Shown here: one piece after another, positions 24,067-34,229 of the stretch
Layout: every line of letters begins with the position of its first letter
Position numbering within the stretch: the first letter of the stretch is position 1
From: Oscillospiraceae bacterium
GTDB lineage: Bacteria > Bacillota > Clostridia > Oscillospirales > CAG-382
Reading direction: 5' to 3'
NCBI GenBank assembly: GCA_022508745.1
Contig: JAFLUP010000022.1
Coordinates: 1 to 34,229, forward strand
DNA length: 34,229 bases
Translations under genes and position numbers: made by a program
The notes under the pieces: generated by a model
Told to the model about the DNA's origin: nothing
Database searches by the model: none
Seen by the model: only the letters and a program-made list of their open reading frames with translations

Positions 24067-24410
24067 TGGGACTGCTTCAGAATCTACGCGCCCGCTTCTG
24101 CGACGATTACTGCGACCGCTGCAAGACCCAAGCGCCTGTCGCCGGGCAACGGCTTTTCGCCCTCCCCATGACGGTGGGGAATTATTGCTCCCACAAGGAC
24201 GCAAGCTACTACCTGCGCAACCTGCATCCGGTCTCCGGCAAGGCGGACATCCCGGCGGGCTACTACGCCTGCAACGCCATCCGCTACCGCTGTGCGGACT
24301 GCGGGCGGCAGTTCGTGAAGCTCTCCATCTTCCTCCCGGTGCGGGAGCAGGAGAAGTTTGAGGAAGCGCTCCTCTTTCGGGAAGGCGAGCTGAACGAAAT
24401 GGTTCCGTAA
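24066..24410 (+). CDS. Hypothetical zinc-ribbon-like protein
   Basis: Family not recognised. The 114-residue product carries CDRC (Cys 16 and 19) and CADCG (Cys 76 and 79), which could bind one zinc as a split ribbon, with further Cys at 12, 41 and 69. The end is helical and acidic. Its ATG shares one base with the stop of the membrane protein gene upstream, so the two may work as a pair. A strong terminator follows. Confidence 0.72.
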   Translation: MGLLQNLRARFCDDYCDRCKTQAPVAGQRLFALPMTVGNYCSHKDASYYLRNLHPVSGKADIPAGYYACNAIRYRCADCGRQFVKLSIFLPVREQEKFEEALLFREGELNEMVP

Positions 24411-24413
24411 AAG

Positions 24414-24445
24414 AAAAATCGGTGCGAAAGCACCGATTTCTTTTT
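24414..24445. terminator. Bidirectional terminator between convergent operons
   Basis: AAATCGGTGC and GCACCGATTT form a perfect stem around a GAAA tetraloop, with CTTTTT after it and an A run before it. It ends the plus-strand operon from 18938 and the minus-strand operon that finishes at 24445. Confidence 0.95.
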
Positions 24446-25152
24446 CATTCCGCCCGCAACCCCGCGAGGGAAGCGGAGGTAACTGCCGGAAGGATGGCTT
24501 CCCGCTCGCGGTCGGATAGGGCACGGTAGAACAGCACGTAGCCGTCCACGGCGATGTAGCCTTCGGAAAGCTGCTCCGCCGTGAGCCAATCGCCGTCCGA
24601 ATGGGTCAGCCCCTTGCGGCGGCGGTCATACCGCCCGACGTCGCCGGGCATGGGGTCGATGATCAGGTAGCGCCCGGTGGCTTCGTCGTAGCCGATGGCT
24701 GCCATGAAATGCCCCGGCACGTGCAGCACCGCCGTCTGCCCGGAGCGCAGATGGTCGATCAACGCCTGCGAGCGGATGGTTCCGCCCTGAAAAGAGGTGG
24801 CCGTGTAGCCGTATTCCTCGCCGTAGGCTTCGCCGGAATGGTAAAACACCGAGCGATAGGCGCCTTCCACGCCCCCCGCGTTGAGCAGCCCCGCCTTGTT
24901 CGCCCAATAGGCGGTTTCCACCAGATCCATCTCACGCCCGGTCAGATAATAGACCGCGTTGCAGATGGAAGCGATGGAGCAGGCGGATTGGGCGATGGTC
25001 AGCGTTCCCACCTGCACGTCCTTCCAGCGGTCGTCGCATTGGAGATAGGTGACAGCAAGTCCCGCGGATTCCGCGCGAAGTTGTACCAAACAAAGCGGGA
25101 TACAGAACGCAAAACACAGAATCGCGCACAAAAGTCGTTTTCGTATGGTCAT
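24445..25152 (-). CDS. Secreted C39-like cysteine peptidase family protein
   Basis: The 235-residue product has a signal peptide (basic MTIRKR, hydrophobic core to about 23, likely cut after LRA near 27). The mature part has the papain-like C39_2 pattern: YLQCDDRW (Gln 38), SACSIAS (candidate nucleophile Cys 58, with Ala where Gly is usual), GHFMAAIGY (His 148) and YLIIDPMPGD (Asp 166). It likely acts outside the cell on peptides or wall material. It starts two bases after the tgt stop, which is an odd partner for a secreted enzyme, so co-transcription may not mean shared function. Confidence 0.82.
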   Translation of the reverse strand: MTIRKRLLCAILCFAFCIPLCLVQLRAESAGLAVTYLQCDDRWKDVQVGTLTIAQSACSIASICNAVYYLTGREMDLVETAYWANKAGLLNAGGVEGAYRSVFYHSGEAYGEEYGYTATSFQGGTIRSQALIDHLRSGQTAVLHVPGHFMAAIGYDEATGRYLIIDPMPGDVGRYDRRRKGLTHSDGDWLTAEQLSEGYIAVDGYVLFYRALSDREREAILPAVTSASLAGLRAE

Positions 25153-25154
25153 CT

Positions 25155-28194
<3,040 letters not shown>

Positions 28195-28210
28195 GCGGTC
28201 ACCCCCTCTT

Positions 28211-30772
28211 TTATAACAGTTTCTTCAATTCAAACAGCAAGGTCATCGCCTCGTAAGGCGTGAGCAGATTCAGATCCGTTTCCCGCAGCTTGTCCGCGAT
28301 GGCGTTCGCGGAAAGGTCGCCAAAAGTGACGTTATCACTTTCGGTGATGTTGTCGCTCTTCGGCATGGGCGCAACACCCGCTTCCAAAAGCTCCGCCAAG
28401 ACCTGTTTGGCGCGGTTCACCACGGCGGAAGGAACCCCCGCGAGGGCCGCGACCTCGATGCCGTAGCTGTCGTCCGCCGCGCCCCGCACGATCTTGCGCA
28501 GGAACATGATGTCGTTCCCCCGCTTTTTGGCGGCGATATGGTAGTTGACCACCCCGGGCAATGCGCCCTCCAGATCGGTCAATTCGTGGTAATGGGTTGC
28601 AAACAGGGTCTTTGCGCCGATCTTCTTGCAGGTATGCTCCGCCACCGCGCGGGCGATGGACATCCCGTCGTATGTAGAGGTGCCGCGCCCGATCTCGTCG
28701 TAAATGATCAGGCTGCGGGGAGTGGCGTTTTTCAGGATCTCCGCCACCTCATTCATCTCCAGCATGAAGGTGGAGTTGCCGGACGCCAGATCGTCCGACG
28801 CGCCGATGCGGGTGAAGATACGGTCCACGATGCCCACCCGCGCCTCCGTCGCCGGAACGAAGGAACCCATCTGCGCCAGCACCGTGATGAGCGCCACCTG
28901 CCGCATATAGGTGGATTTCCCCGCCATATTCGGACCGGTGATCAGCAGCAGGCGGTTCTGTTTGTCCAGCGCGCAATCGTTGGGGACGAAGTAGCTGCCC
29001 TCCAGAAAGCGCTCCACCACCGGGTGGCGGCCGCCCTTGATCTCGATGCAGTCGGAGCCGTCCACCTCCGGGCAGACGTAGTTCTGTTCCCGGGCGATCT
29101 CCGCGAAGGAGCAAAGCACGTCCAGTTCCGCGATGGCGACGGCGGTTTCCTGTAATTTGACGAGGGATTCCAGCACGAACTCCCGCAGGGAGCAGAACAG
29201 CTCGTATTCCAGCGCACAGTCCCGATCCTTCGCGCCCAACACGCGGGCTTCCATGTCCTTCAGTTCCGGCGTGACGAAGCGCTCGCCGGTGGTCAGGGTC
29301 TGGCGGCGGATGTAATCCTCCGGCACTTGCCCCAGGAAGGAGCGGGAGACCTCGATATAGTAGCCGAACACCCGGTTGTAGCCCACCTTCAGGGAGCGGA
29401 TACCGGTGCGTTCCCGTTCCGTCTCCTCGATTTTGGTGATCCAGCTTTTGCCGTCCTCCATCATGGAGCGCAGCTCGTCCACCGCGGCGTTGCAGCCGGG
29501 CTTGATGATGCCCCCATCCTTGACGGTCAGCGCCGGCTCCTCGGAGATGGTCTCATAGATGGCTTTGGAGACTTCTTCCAGCGCATCCATACGTCCGCAG
29601 AGATCCAAAAGACGGGGCGCTTTGCAGCCCTCGATCTGCTTTTGCAGGGCGGGAACTTGTTTCAGGGTGCGTTCCAGCGCCTTGAGGTCCCGGGCGTTGG
29701 CGGTGCCGTAGACCAGTTTGGTGGTGAGCCTCTCCACATCCACGGTACTGCGTAACAGCGACATCAGCTCGTCCCGCAGGATGGAATCGTCGAACAGCTC
29801 CTGCACCGCCGCCTGTCTGGCGCGGATGGCGACGCTGTTCAGTAGCGGGCGTTCCATCCACTTGCGCAGCAGACGCGCTCCCGCCGCCGTGCGGGTGCGG
29901 TCGATCGCCCAGAGCAGACTGCCCTTGCGCTCCCCGCTCCGCAGGGTCTCGCACAGTTCCAGATTGCGCCGGGAGAAGCTGTCGATGCCCAGATAGCTTT
30001 CCGCCTCGTAAAAGACGGGAGTTTTCATGTAATGCAGATCCGTCCGCTGGGTGCGTTCCAGCAACGTCAGAAGGGCGCCCACGGCGGTGACGGCATAGGG
30101 ACGGTCCGCCGCCGGTTCCCCGAACAGGGAACGATAGGAGCCTTCCGCCCGCGCCTGCTCGAAGGCGGAGGCGTCCAGCGGCGTCAACAACGCACGGTAG
30201 CGCTCGGAAAGCCGTTTGGCAAAGGCTTCATCCAACGTGGGAGCGTGCACCAGTTCCCGGGGGGCATAAGACGCCATCTCGGAGATCAAACGATCCTCCG
30301 CCCGGTCCCCTAACAGCTCCGTAGCGAACACCTCGCCGGTGGAAACGTCCGCGAAGGTCACGCCGTAGCCGTCTATCCCGTCGCAGATGCAGCAGATATA
30401 GTTGTTTTCCCCTTCCCGCAGGAAGCCGCCCTCAAAGACGGTGCCGGGGGTGACGATGCGGGTGACGCCCCGCTTGACCAGCCCCTTCGCCGTGGAGGGA
30501 TCCTCCAACTGATCCACGATGGCGGCGCGGTAGCCCTTTGCCACCAACTTTGCCAGATATTGATCCAGCGCGTGGTGAGGCACGCCGCACATGGGCGCAC
30601 GCTCCGGCAGACCGCAGTCCTTGCCGGTCAGCACCAGTTCCAGTTCCCGGGACGCCACCTTCGCGTCCTCGAAAAACATCTCGTAGAAATCCCCGATGCG
30701 CATCATGACGATGCAATCCGGGTTCTGCGCTTTGATCTCGTTGTACTGCACCATCATGGGGGAGAGTGCCAT
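28211..30772 (-). CDS. mutS: DNA mismatch repair protein MutS
   Basis: The 853-residue protein shows the mismatch-reading GDFYEMF motif (Phe-x-Glu) near residue 27-33, the connector, core and clamp regions, and an ATPase with Walker A GPNMAGKST (Lys about 619), YDEIGRGTST (Walker B) and a downstream ATHYHEL. It is of MutS1 length and organisation. GGAGG precedes the ATG. It is followed by mutL and preceded by ylbF on the same strand, a common Clostridia order. Confidence 0.97.
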   Translation of the reverse strand: MALSPMMVQYNEIKAQNPDCIVMMRIGDFYEMFFEDAKVASRELELVLTGKDCGLPERAPMCGVPHHALDQYLAKLVAKGYRAAIVDQLEDPSTAKGLVKRGVTRIVTPGTVFEGGFLREGENNYICCICDGIDGYGVTFADVSTGEVFATELLGDRAEDRLISEMASYAPRELVHAPTLDEAFAKRLSERYRALLTPLDASAFEQARAEGSYRSLFGEPAADRPYAVTAVGALLTLLERTQRTDLHYMKTPVFYEAESYLGIDSFSRRNLELCETLRSGERKGSLLWAIDRTRTAAGARLLRKWMERPLLNSVAIRARQAAVQELFDDSILRDELMSLLRSTVDVERLTTKLVYGTANARDLKALERTLKQVPALQKQIEGCKAPRLLDLCGRMDALEEVSKAIYETISEEPALTVKDGGIIKPGCNAAVDELRSMMEDGKSWITKIEETERERTGIRSLKVGYNRVFGYYIEVSRSFLGQVPEDYIRRQTLTTGERFVTPELKDMEARVLGAKDRDCALEYELFCSLREFVLESLVKLQETAVAIAELDVLCSFAEIAREQNYVCPEVDGSDCIEIKGGRHPVVERFLEGSYFVPNDCALDKQNRLLLITGPNMAGKSTYMRQVALITVLAQMGSFVPATEARVGIVDRIFTRIGASDDLASGNSTFMLEMNEVAEILKNATPRSLIIYDEIGRGTSTYDGMSIARAVAEHTCKKIGAKTLFATHYHELTDLEGALPGVVNYHIAAKKRGNDIMFLRKIVRGAADDSYGIEVAALAGVPSAVVNRAKQVLAELLEAGVAPMPKSDNITESDNVTFGDLSANAIADKLRETDLNLLTPYEAMTLLFELKKLL

Positions 30773-30809
30773 AGGGAAAACCTCCGAATTTGGGATTTTT
30801 AACGGGGTA

Positions 30810-31208
30810 TTAGTGGCAACCGGAGCAAGAAGAGCAATTCCCTCCGCAGGCGCCGCCTTCCACGGCTTCCGGCTGTACGATGGATTGCACGCCGTGGTTG
30901 ATCTCGTTTACGATCTCGGAGATGACCTGTTCCGCCTCCTGCATGGCAAGCATATGCTCGTTGCGCAGGATCTCGTCGTACAGCTCCTTCAGCTTCGCCG
31001 TGATCTGTCCGATCAACTCCTGATCCCGCTCCGGCTTTGCGCCCTCGTCCCGGAGCAGCTGCCCCTGCACGTTGTACTGGTTCACCAGCGCGATCAAGTG
31101 CCCGTCGGAAATATACGCCTCCTTGGCGTTCAGATACTTCACCACCGGCTCGCTGTTCCGCAGGACGGTGAGGAAGGTTTCCAGTGCGTTTTTCAGTTCT
31201 TCGTTCAT
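30810..31208 (-). CDS. ylbF: YlbF-family regulator with Cys-rich tail
   Basis: The 132-residue protein is almost wholly helical, with the YlbF/YmcA pattern (a long helix bundle containing EAYISDGHLIALVNQYN), and ends in CGGNCSSCSGCH (Cys 121, 125, 128, 131). In Bacillus, YlbF, YmcA and YaaT form a complex with iron-sulfur clusters that affects RNase Y and RNA turnover. The tail here fits such a cluster. I chose the ATG at 31208 because GAAAGGA precedes it; the open frame extends 19 codons upstream into miaB. It sits 13 bases after miaB. Confidence 0.86.
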   Translation of the reverse strand: MNEELKNALETFLTVLRNSEPVVKYLNAKEAYISDGHLIALVNQYNVQGQLLRDEGAKPERDQELIGQITAKLKELYDEILRNEHMLAMQEAEQVISEIVNEINHGVQSIVQPEAVEGGACGGNCSSCSGCH

Positions 31209-31221
31209 GGTGATTTCCTTT

Positions 31222-32595
31222 CTAAATGATTGTACCGGCAAGGGCGTACTGCTTCGCCGTGTCAATCTTCACCTCGCAGAACTGTCCCGCCGGAACGGGG
31301 CGGTCGAAGGTGACGATCTTGTTTTGTGTGCTTCTCCCCACCGGCGTGCCGCTCGCATCTTCCCCGTCGGAAAGCACCCGCAGGGTTTTCCCCAGATACG
31401 CGTCGTTGCGCTTCTGGGCGATCTCGTTTTGCACGTCGGAAAGGTAGGTGAACCGACGTACCTGCTCCTCGTGGGGGATCTGCCCCTCCATCTCCGCCGC
31501 TTTCGTCCCGGTGCGGGGGGAGTACAGGAAGGTGAAGAGCATATCGAACTCCACCTGTTTGACAAGCTCGACGGTTTCAAGGAATTCCGCCTCCGTCTCC
31601 GTGGGGAAGCCCACGATCACGTCCGAGGTCAGCGCCGCGTCCGGCAAGGCGGCTTTGATCTTCAGCGCCTTTTCGATGTATTGTTCCCGGGTATACCGGC
31701 GGTTCATGCGATGTAAAATCCGGTCGTTTCCGGATTGGAATGGAAGGTGGAAGTGCCGCGCGATGCGGTCGTTCCCCGCCATGACGGAGATCAGTTCCTC
31801 CGACGCGTCCTTCGGGTGGGAGGTCATGAAGCGCAGCCAGTAGTCCCCGTCCATTTGCGCGGCACGCTCCAACAACTGCGGGAAGGAAAGCTCCCCACGA
31901 TAGGAATTGACGTTCTGTCCCAGCAGCATGATGTCCCGGTACCCGCTTTCCGTCAGCTCGCGAACCTCTTGCAGCACCGCATCCGAAGAACGGCTGCGCT
32001 CCCGCCCGCGCACATAGGGCACGATGCAGTAGGAGCAGAAGTTATTGCAGCCGTACATGATGGTCACCAGCGCCCGATAGGAACTGGAACGCTGTACCGG
32101 CGTGCCTTCGCTGAGCTCCCCGAACTCGTCGTGGGGCAGGTCGCTGACGTAATGCTTCTGCCCGCGGCTTCCCAGCGCGTTCGCCACGATCTCCGGCACC
32201 CGATGGTGCATATCCGTGCCGAACAGGAAGTCCACAAAGGGGTAGCTCGCCTTTAGCTGCTGCCGACGGTGCGCCTCTTGCGCCATACAACCGCACATGC
32301 CGATGAGCATGGAGGGTCTGCGCTCCTTTTCCTTCTTCATGGAGCCGATCACCCCCAGCACCCGCTGCTCTGCGTGTTCCCGCACCGCGCAGGTGTTGAG
32401 GATCACCAGATCTGCCTCCGACAGGGTTTCCGTGAGGGTGTATCCGCAGGAAAGCAGCGCGCCGGCGATGCGTTCGCCGTCCGCTTCGTTCTGTTGGCAG
32501 CCGAAGGTGCGCACCAGCGCCTTCTTCCCCGCAAGGGTCTCCCGCAGGGAGCAAGCGATGGCGGCCTGCCGTTCGATCTCCTGTTGACTTACCAT
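31222..32595 (-). CDS. miaB: tRNA-2-methylthio-N6-dimethylallyladenosine synthase MiaB
   Basis: The 457-residue protein has the methylthiotransferase layout: an N-terminal UPF0004 domain with Cys 33, 69 and 103 for the auxiliary cluster, the radical-SAM motif CNNFCSYC (Cys 183, 187, 190), and a C-terminal TRAM domain (GTPVGRSTQNKIVTFDRPVPAGQ). It adds a methylthio group to A37 of tRNAs already bearing the isopentenyl group. The N-terminal length and motif spacing fit MiaB better than RimO or MtaB. It starts one base after the stop of the NlpC/P60 gene. Confidence 0.94.
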   Translation of the reverse strand: MVSQQEIERQAAIACSLRETLAGKKALVRTFGCQQNEADGERIAGALLSCGYTLTETLSEADLVILNTCAVREHAEQRVLGVIGSMKKEKERRPSMLIGMCGCMAQEAHRRQQLKASYPFVDFLFGTDMHHRVPEIVANALGSRGQKHYVSDLPHDEFGELSEGTPVQRSSSYRALVTIMYGCNNFCSYCIVPYVRGRERSRSSDAVLQEVRELTESGYRDIMLLGQNVNSYRGELSFPQLLERAAQMDGDYWLRFMTSHPKDASEELISVMAGNDRIARHFHLPFQSGNDRILHRMNRRYTREQYIEKALKIKAALPDAALTSDVIVGFPTETEAEFLETVELVKQVEFDMLFTFLYSPRTGTKAAEMEGQIPHEEQVRRFTYLSDVQNEIAQKRNDAYLGKTLRVLSDGEDASGTPVGRSTQNKIVTFDRPVPAGQFCEVKIDTAKQYALAGTII

Positions 32596-32596
32596 A

Positions 32597-33373
32597 TCAC
32601 GCGAAATAGGTCGCGGCGCAGAGCAGCTGCTCCTTCAGCGCCGGACCGTAGGATCCTTTCGTAAAATCGTCCCGGATGACCTTCCCTGCCGAGGCGGAAG
32701 CGTGCAGGAACGCGTCCCCGCCCAGAGAAAGCGCCATATGCCCGGGGAAGAACAGCAGGTCGCCCGGCTTTGCTTCCGCAAGCGGGATCTGCCGCAGGTG
32801 TTCGTTTTTGGAAATGTCCGCGTCCCGCCAGATGGTCAGCCCGTTGAGGCGGTACGCCATGAAGCACAGCCCGGAGCAATCCACCCCGGAGGGGGAACGC
32901 CCGCCCCAGCGGTACTGCGTACCCAGATAGGAAAGCGCTTCCGTGACGATGCCCTGCCGCAATGCTTCCTCCGTTCCGAGACCGTTCGGCAGCGGGCGGA
33001 GATGCTCCTTATGCACATACCAGATGCGTTTGGAGGGCAGCACCGCAAAGCCGTAGCGCTTTTCCGTGTCCGAATAGCCCACGTCCAGCCGACTGCCCCG
33101 AGGCAGGGTCATCATGGGGCGGAAGAAGTTGCGGTTCTCGCACAGCAGGTCGCAAAAGGGCACCGAGACCATGCGATTGGGAGCGTGCAGCGGCTCCATC
33201 AGCGCCCGACGCTCCACGTAGCCCTCGTAGCCGTAATCCGTGCGGACGCGGGCGAAGGCGCCGGATTCTTCCAGGATTTCACACGTCTCGCCGAACAGCA
33301 ATTCATCCACCTGTTGGCTCATCAGATCCGGCGCTTCCGTTACGGAAGCCAGCGGATAGCAAACGGTCATCAT
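32597..33373 (-). CDS. NlpC/P60 cysteine peptidase with SH3-like domains
   Basis: The 258-residue protein has two SH3-like regions (about 8-60 and 70-125) followed by an NlpC/P60 domain with Cys 166 (VDCSGLC), His 212 (GHMALSLGG) and His 224. This plan is like YkfC-type gamma-D-glutamyl-diamino acid endopeptidases. There is no signal peptide, which suggests action on recycled wall peptides in the cytoplasm. I chose the ATG at 33373 because GAGGGGAA is about nine bases upstream; an in-frame TTG at 33394 has no ribosome site. It ends one base before miaB. Confidence 0.87.
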   Translation of the reverse strand: MMTVCYPLASVTEAPDLMSQQVDELLFGETCEILEESGAFARVRTDYGYEGYVERRALMEPLHAPNRMVSVPFCDLLCENRNFFRPMMTLPRGSRLDVGYSDTEKRYGFAVLPSKRIWYVHKEHLRPLPNGLGTEEALRQGIVTEALSYLGTQYRWGGRSPSGVDCSGLCFMAYRLNGLTIWRDADISKNEHLRQIPLAEAKPGDLLFFPGHMALSLGGDAFLHASASAGKVIRDDFTKGSYGPALKEQLLCAATYFA

Positions 33374-33382
33374 GCGTATGCG

Positions 33383-33407
33383 TTCCCCTCTCAAAATTCA
33401 AATTATA
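33383..33407 (-). promoter_or_regulatory. Possible promoter -10 box ahead of the NlpC/P60 gene
   Basis: A perfect TATAAT (33407-33402, minus strand) overlaps the malic enzyme stop codon, about 30 bases before the ATG at 33373, with the ribosome site at 33390-33383. The -35 position (GGAGAA) is poor, so it may only assist read-through from upstream. Confidence 0.35.
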
Positions 33408-34229
33408 CTTTTTCCGGGCCGTATTTCTCCCATGCCTCTGCGACGGCTTTCGCCACTGCGGGGCGCACGCGGGGGTCAAACGCGTCCGGCAGGATGCGGT
33501 CGGGAGTCAGCTCCTCCGGCTTTAACACGGAAGCCAGCGCGTAAGCTGCCGCGATCTTCATTTCCTCGGTGATCTGGGTCGCCCTTGCGTCCAGCGCGCC
33601 ACGGAAGATGCCGGGGAACGCCAACACATTGTTGACCTGGTTCGGGAAGTCGCTCCGACCGGTACCCACGACGGCGGCGCCCGCCGCTTTCGCTTCGTCG
33701 GGAAGGATCTCCGGCGTGGGGTTCGCCATGGCGAACACGATGGCGCCGTCCTTCATCTTGCGCACCATTTCGGGCTTGAGCAGTCCTGCGGCGGAAACGC
33801 CGATGAACAGATCCGCACCCTCCACCGCTTCCGCCAGACCCCCGCGCTTGCCTGCGCGGTTGGAGCCTTTGAGCAAACGGGCGCGCTCCTCGTCAAGACC
33901 GGGAACGCCGTCGTAGATGATCCCCTTGCGGTTGACGTAGACCACGTCCTTCACGCCCATGCGCTCCAGCATTTTCCCGATGGCGATGCCCGCAGCTCCG
34001 GCGCCGCTGACGGCGACTTCCAAGTCCTCCATACGCTTGCCCACCACCTTCAGGGCGTTGAGCACGCCGGCGACCACCACCACAGCCGTGCCGTGCTGGT
34101 CGTCATGGAAAATCGGGATATCCGAAACCTCCTTCAACCGCCGCTCGATCTCGAAACAGCGGGGAGCGGAGATATCCTCCAGATTCACGCCGCCGAAGGA
34201 GCCGAGCAGCAGCTCCACCGTGCGGACGA
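33403..34229 (-). CDS. NAD(P)-dependent malic enzyme, C-terminal part (runs off window)
   Basis: About 275 codons are visible. They include GGVNLEDISAPRCFEIE, IPIFHDDQHGTAVVV (the metal and malate site region) and a Rossmann motif GAGAAGIAIGKMLERMG, then the long C-terminal domain. It oxidatively decarboxylates malate to pyruvate and CO2 with reduction of NAD or NADP. The missing N-terminus is roughly 120 residues if it is the short bacterial form of about 400. It is the first visible gene of the minus-strand run ending at 24445. Confidence 0.92.
   Translation of the reverse strand, partial: VRTVELLLGSFGGVNLEDISAPRCFEIERRLKEVSDIPIFHDDQHGTAVVVVAGVLNALKVVGKRMEDLEVAVSGAGAAGIAIGKMLERMGVKDVVYVNRKGIIYDGVPGLDEERARLLKGSNRAGKRGGLAEAVEGADLFIGVSAAGLLKPEMVRKMKDGAIVFAMANPTPEILPDEAKAAGAAVVGTGRSDFPNQVNNVLAFPGIFRGALDARATQITEEMKIAAAYALASVLKPEELTPDRILPDAFDPRVRPAVAKAVAEAWEKYGPEKV

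Overview
The window is GC-rich bacterial chromosome, densely coded on both strands, with no tRNA, rRNA, CRISPR array, insertion sequence or phage gene that I can see. Gene content (NfnAB, BioY under a BirA-type operator, a GlpA/FAD oxidoreductase/DUF1667 trio, a miaB-ylbF-mutS-mutL cluster, a TIGR04076 protein) and the consistent TTGACA-17-TATAAT promoters with strong GGAGG ribosome sites point to an anaerobic Clostridia-type Firmicute, probably of the Oscillospiraceae/Ruminococcaceae kind. That taxonomic placement is inference.

Layout. (1) 1-1720, minus: trkA then trkH (cut by the window edge), potassium uptake. (2) 2037-2744, plus: an orphan membrane protein with its own promoter and terminator. 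(3) 2882-8505, plus: a five-gene unit between one promoter (2805) and one strong terminator (8524): HGSNAT-like membrane acyltransferase, AMP-dependent acyl ligase, NAD kinase, NfnA and NfnB. NAD kinase makes NADP and NfnAB reduces it. (4) 8637-11115, plus: ABC exporter ATPase and permease plus a TIGR04076 protein, under a promoter whose spacer is filled by a perfect 16-bp palindrome. (5) 11171-11902, minus: Ser/Glu-rich lipoprotein. (6) 12109-16048, plus: a zinc-ribbon/TIR/coiled-coil/transmembrane fusion protein, then a Gfo/Idh/MocA oxidoreductase and an alpha/beta hydrolase. (7) 16100-18716, minus: an ECF-like sigma factor fused to a winged-helix regulator, and separately bioY overlapping a DUF1284 gene under a BirA-type operator. 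(8) 18938-24410, plus: GlpA-like dehydrogenase, FAD oxidoreductase, DUF1667 protein, MATE exporter and two small orphan proteins, ended by a bidirectional terminator. (9) 24445-34229, minus: malic enzyme (cut by the window edge), NlpC/P60 peptidase, miaB, ylbF, mutS, mutL, tgt and a secreted C39-type peptidase, closely packed.

Most of the window is housekeeping. The parts most likely to hold something undescribed are the membrane-anchored TIR fusion (12109), the sigma-winged helix fusion with direct repeats upstream (16100), the DUF1284 gene coupled to biotin uptake (17783), the operator in the exporter promoter (8577), and the acyltransferase/acyl-ligase pair joined to NADP metabolism (2882-8505). 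All of these are readings of sequence and motif only; no database search was run.
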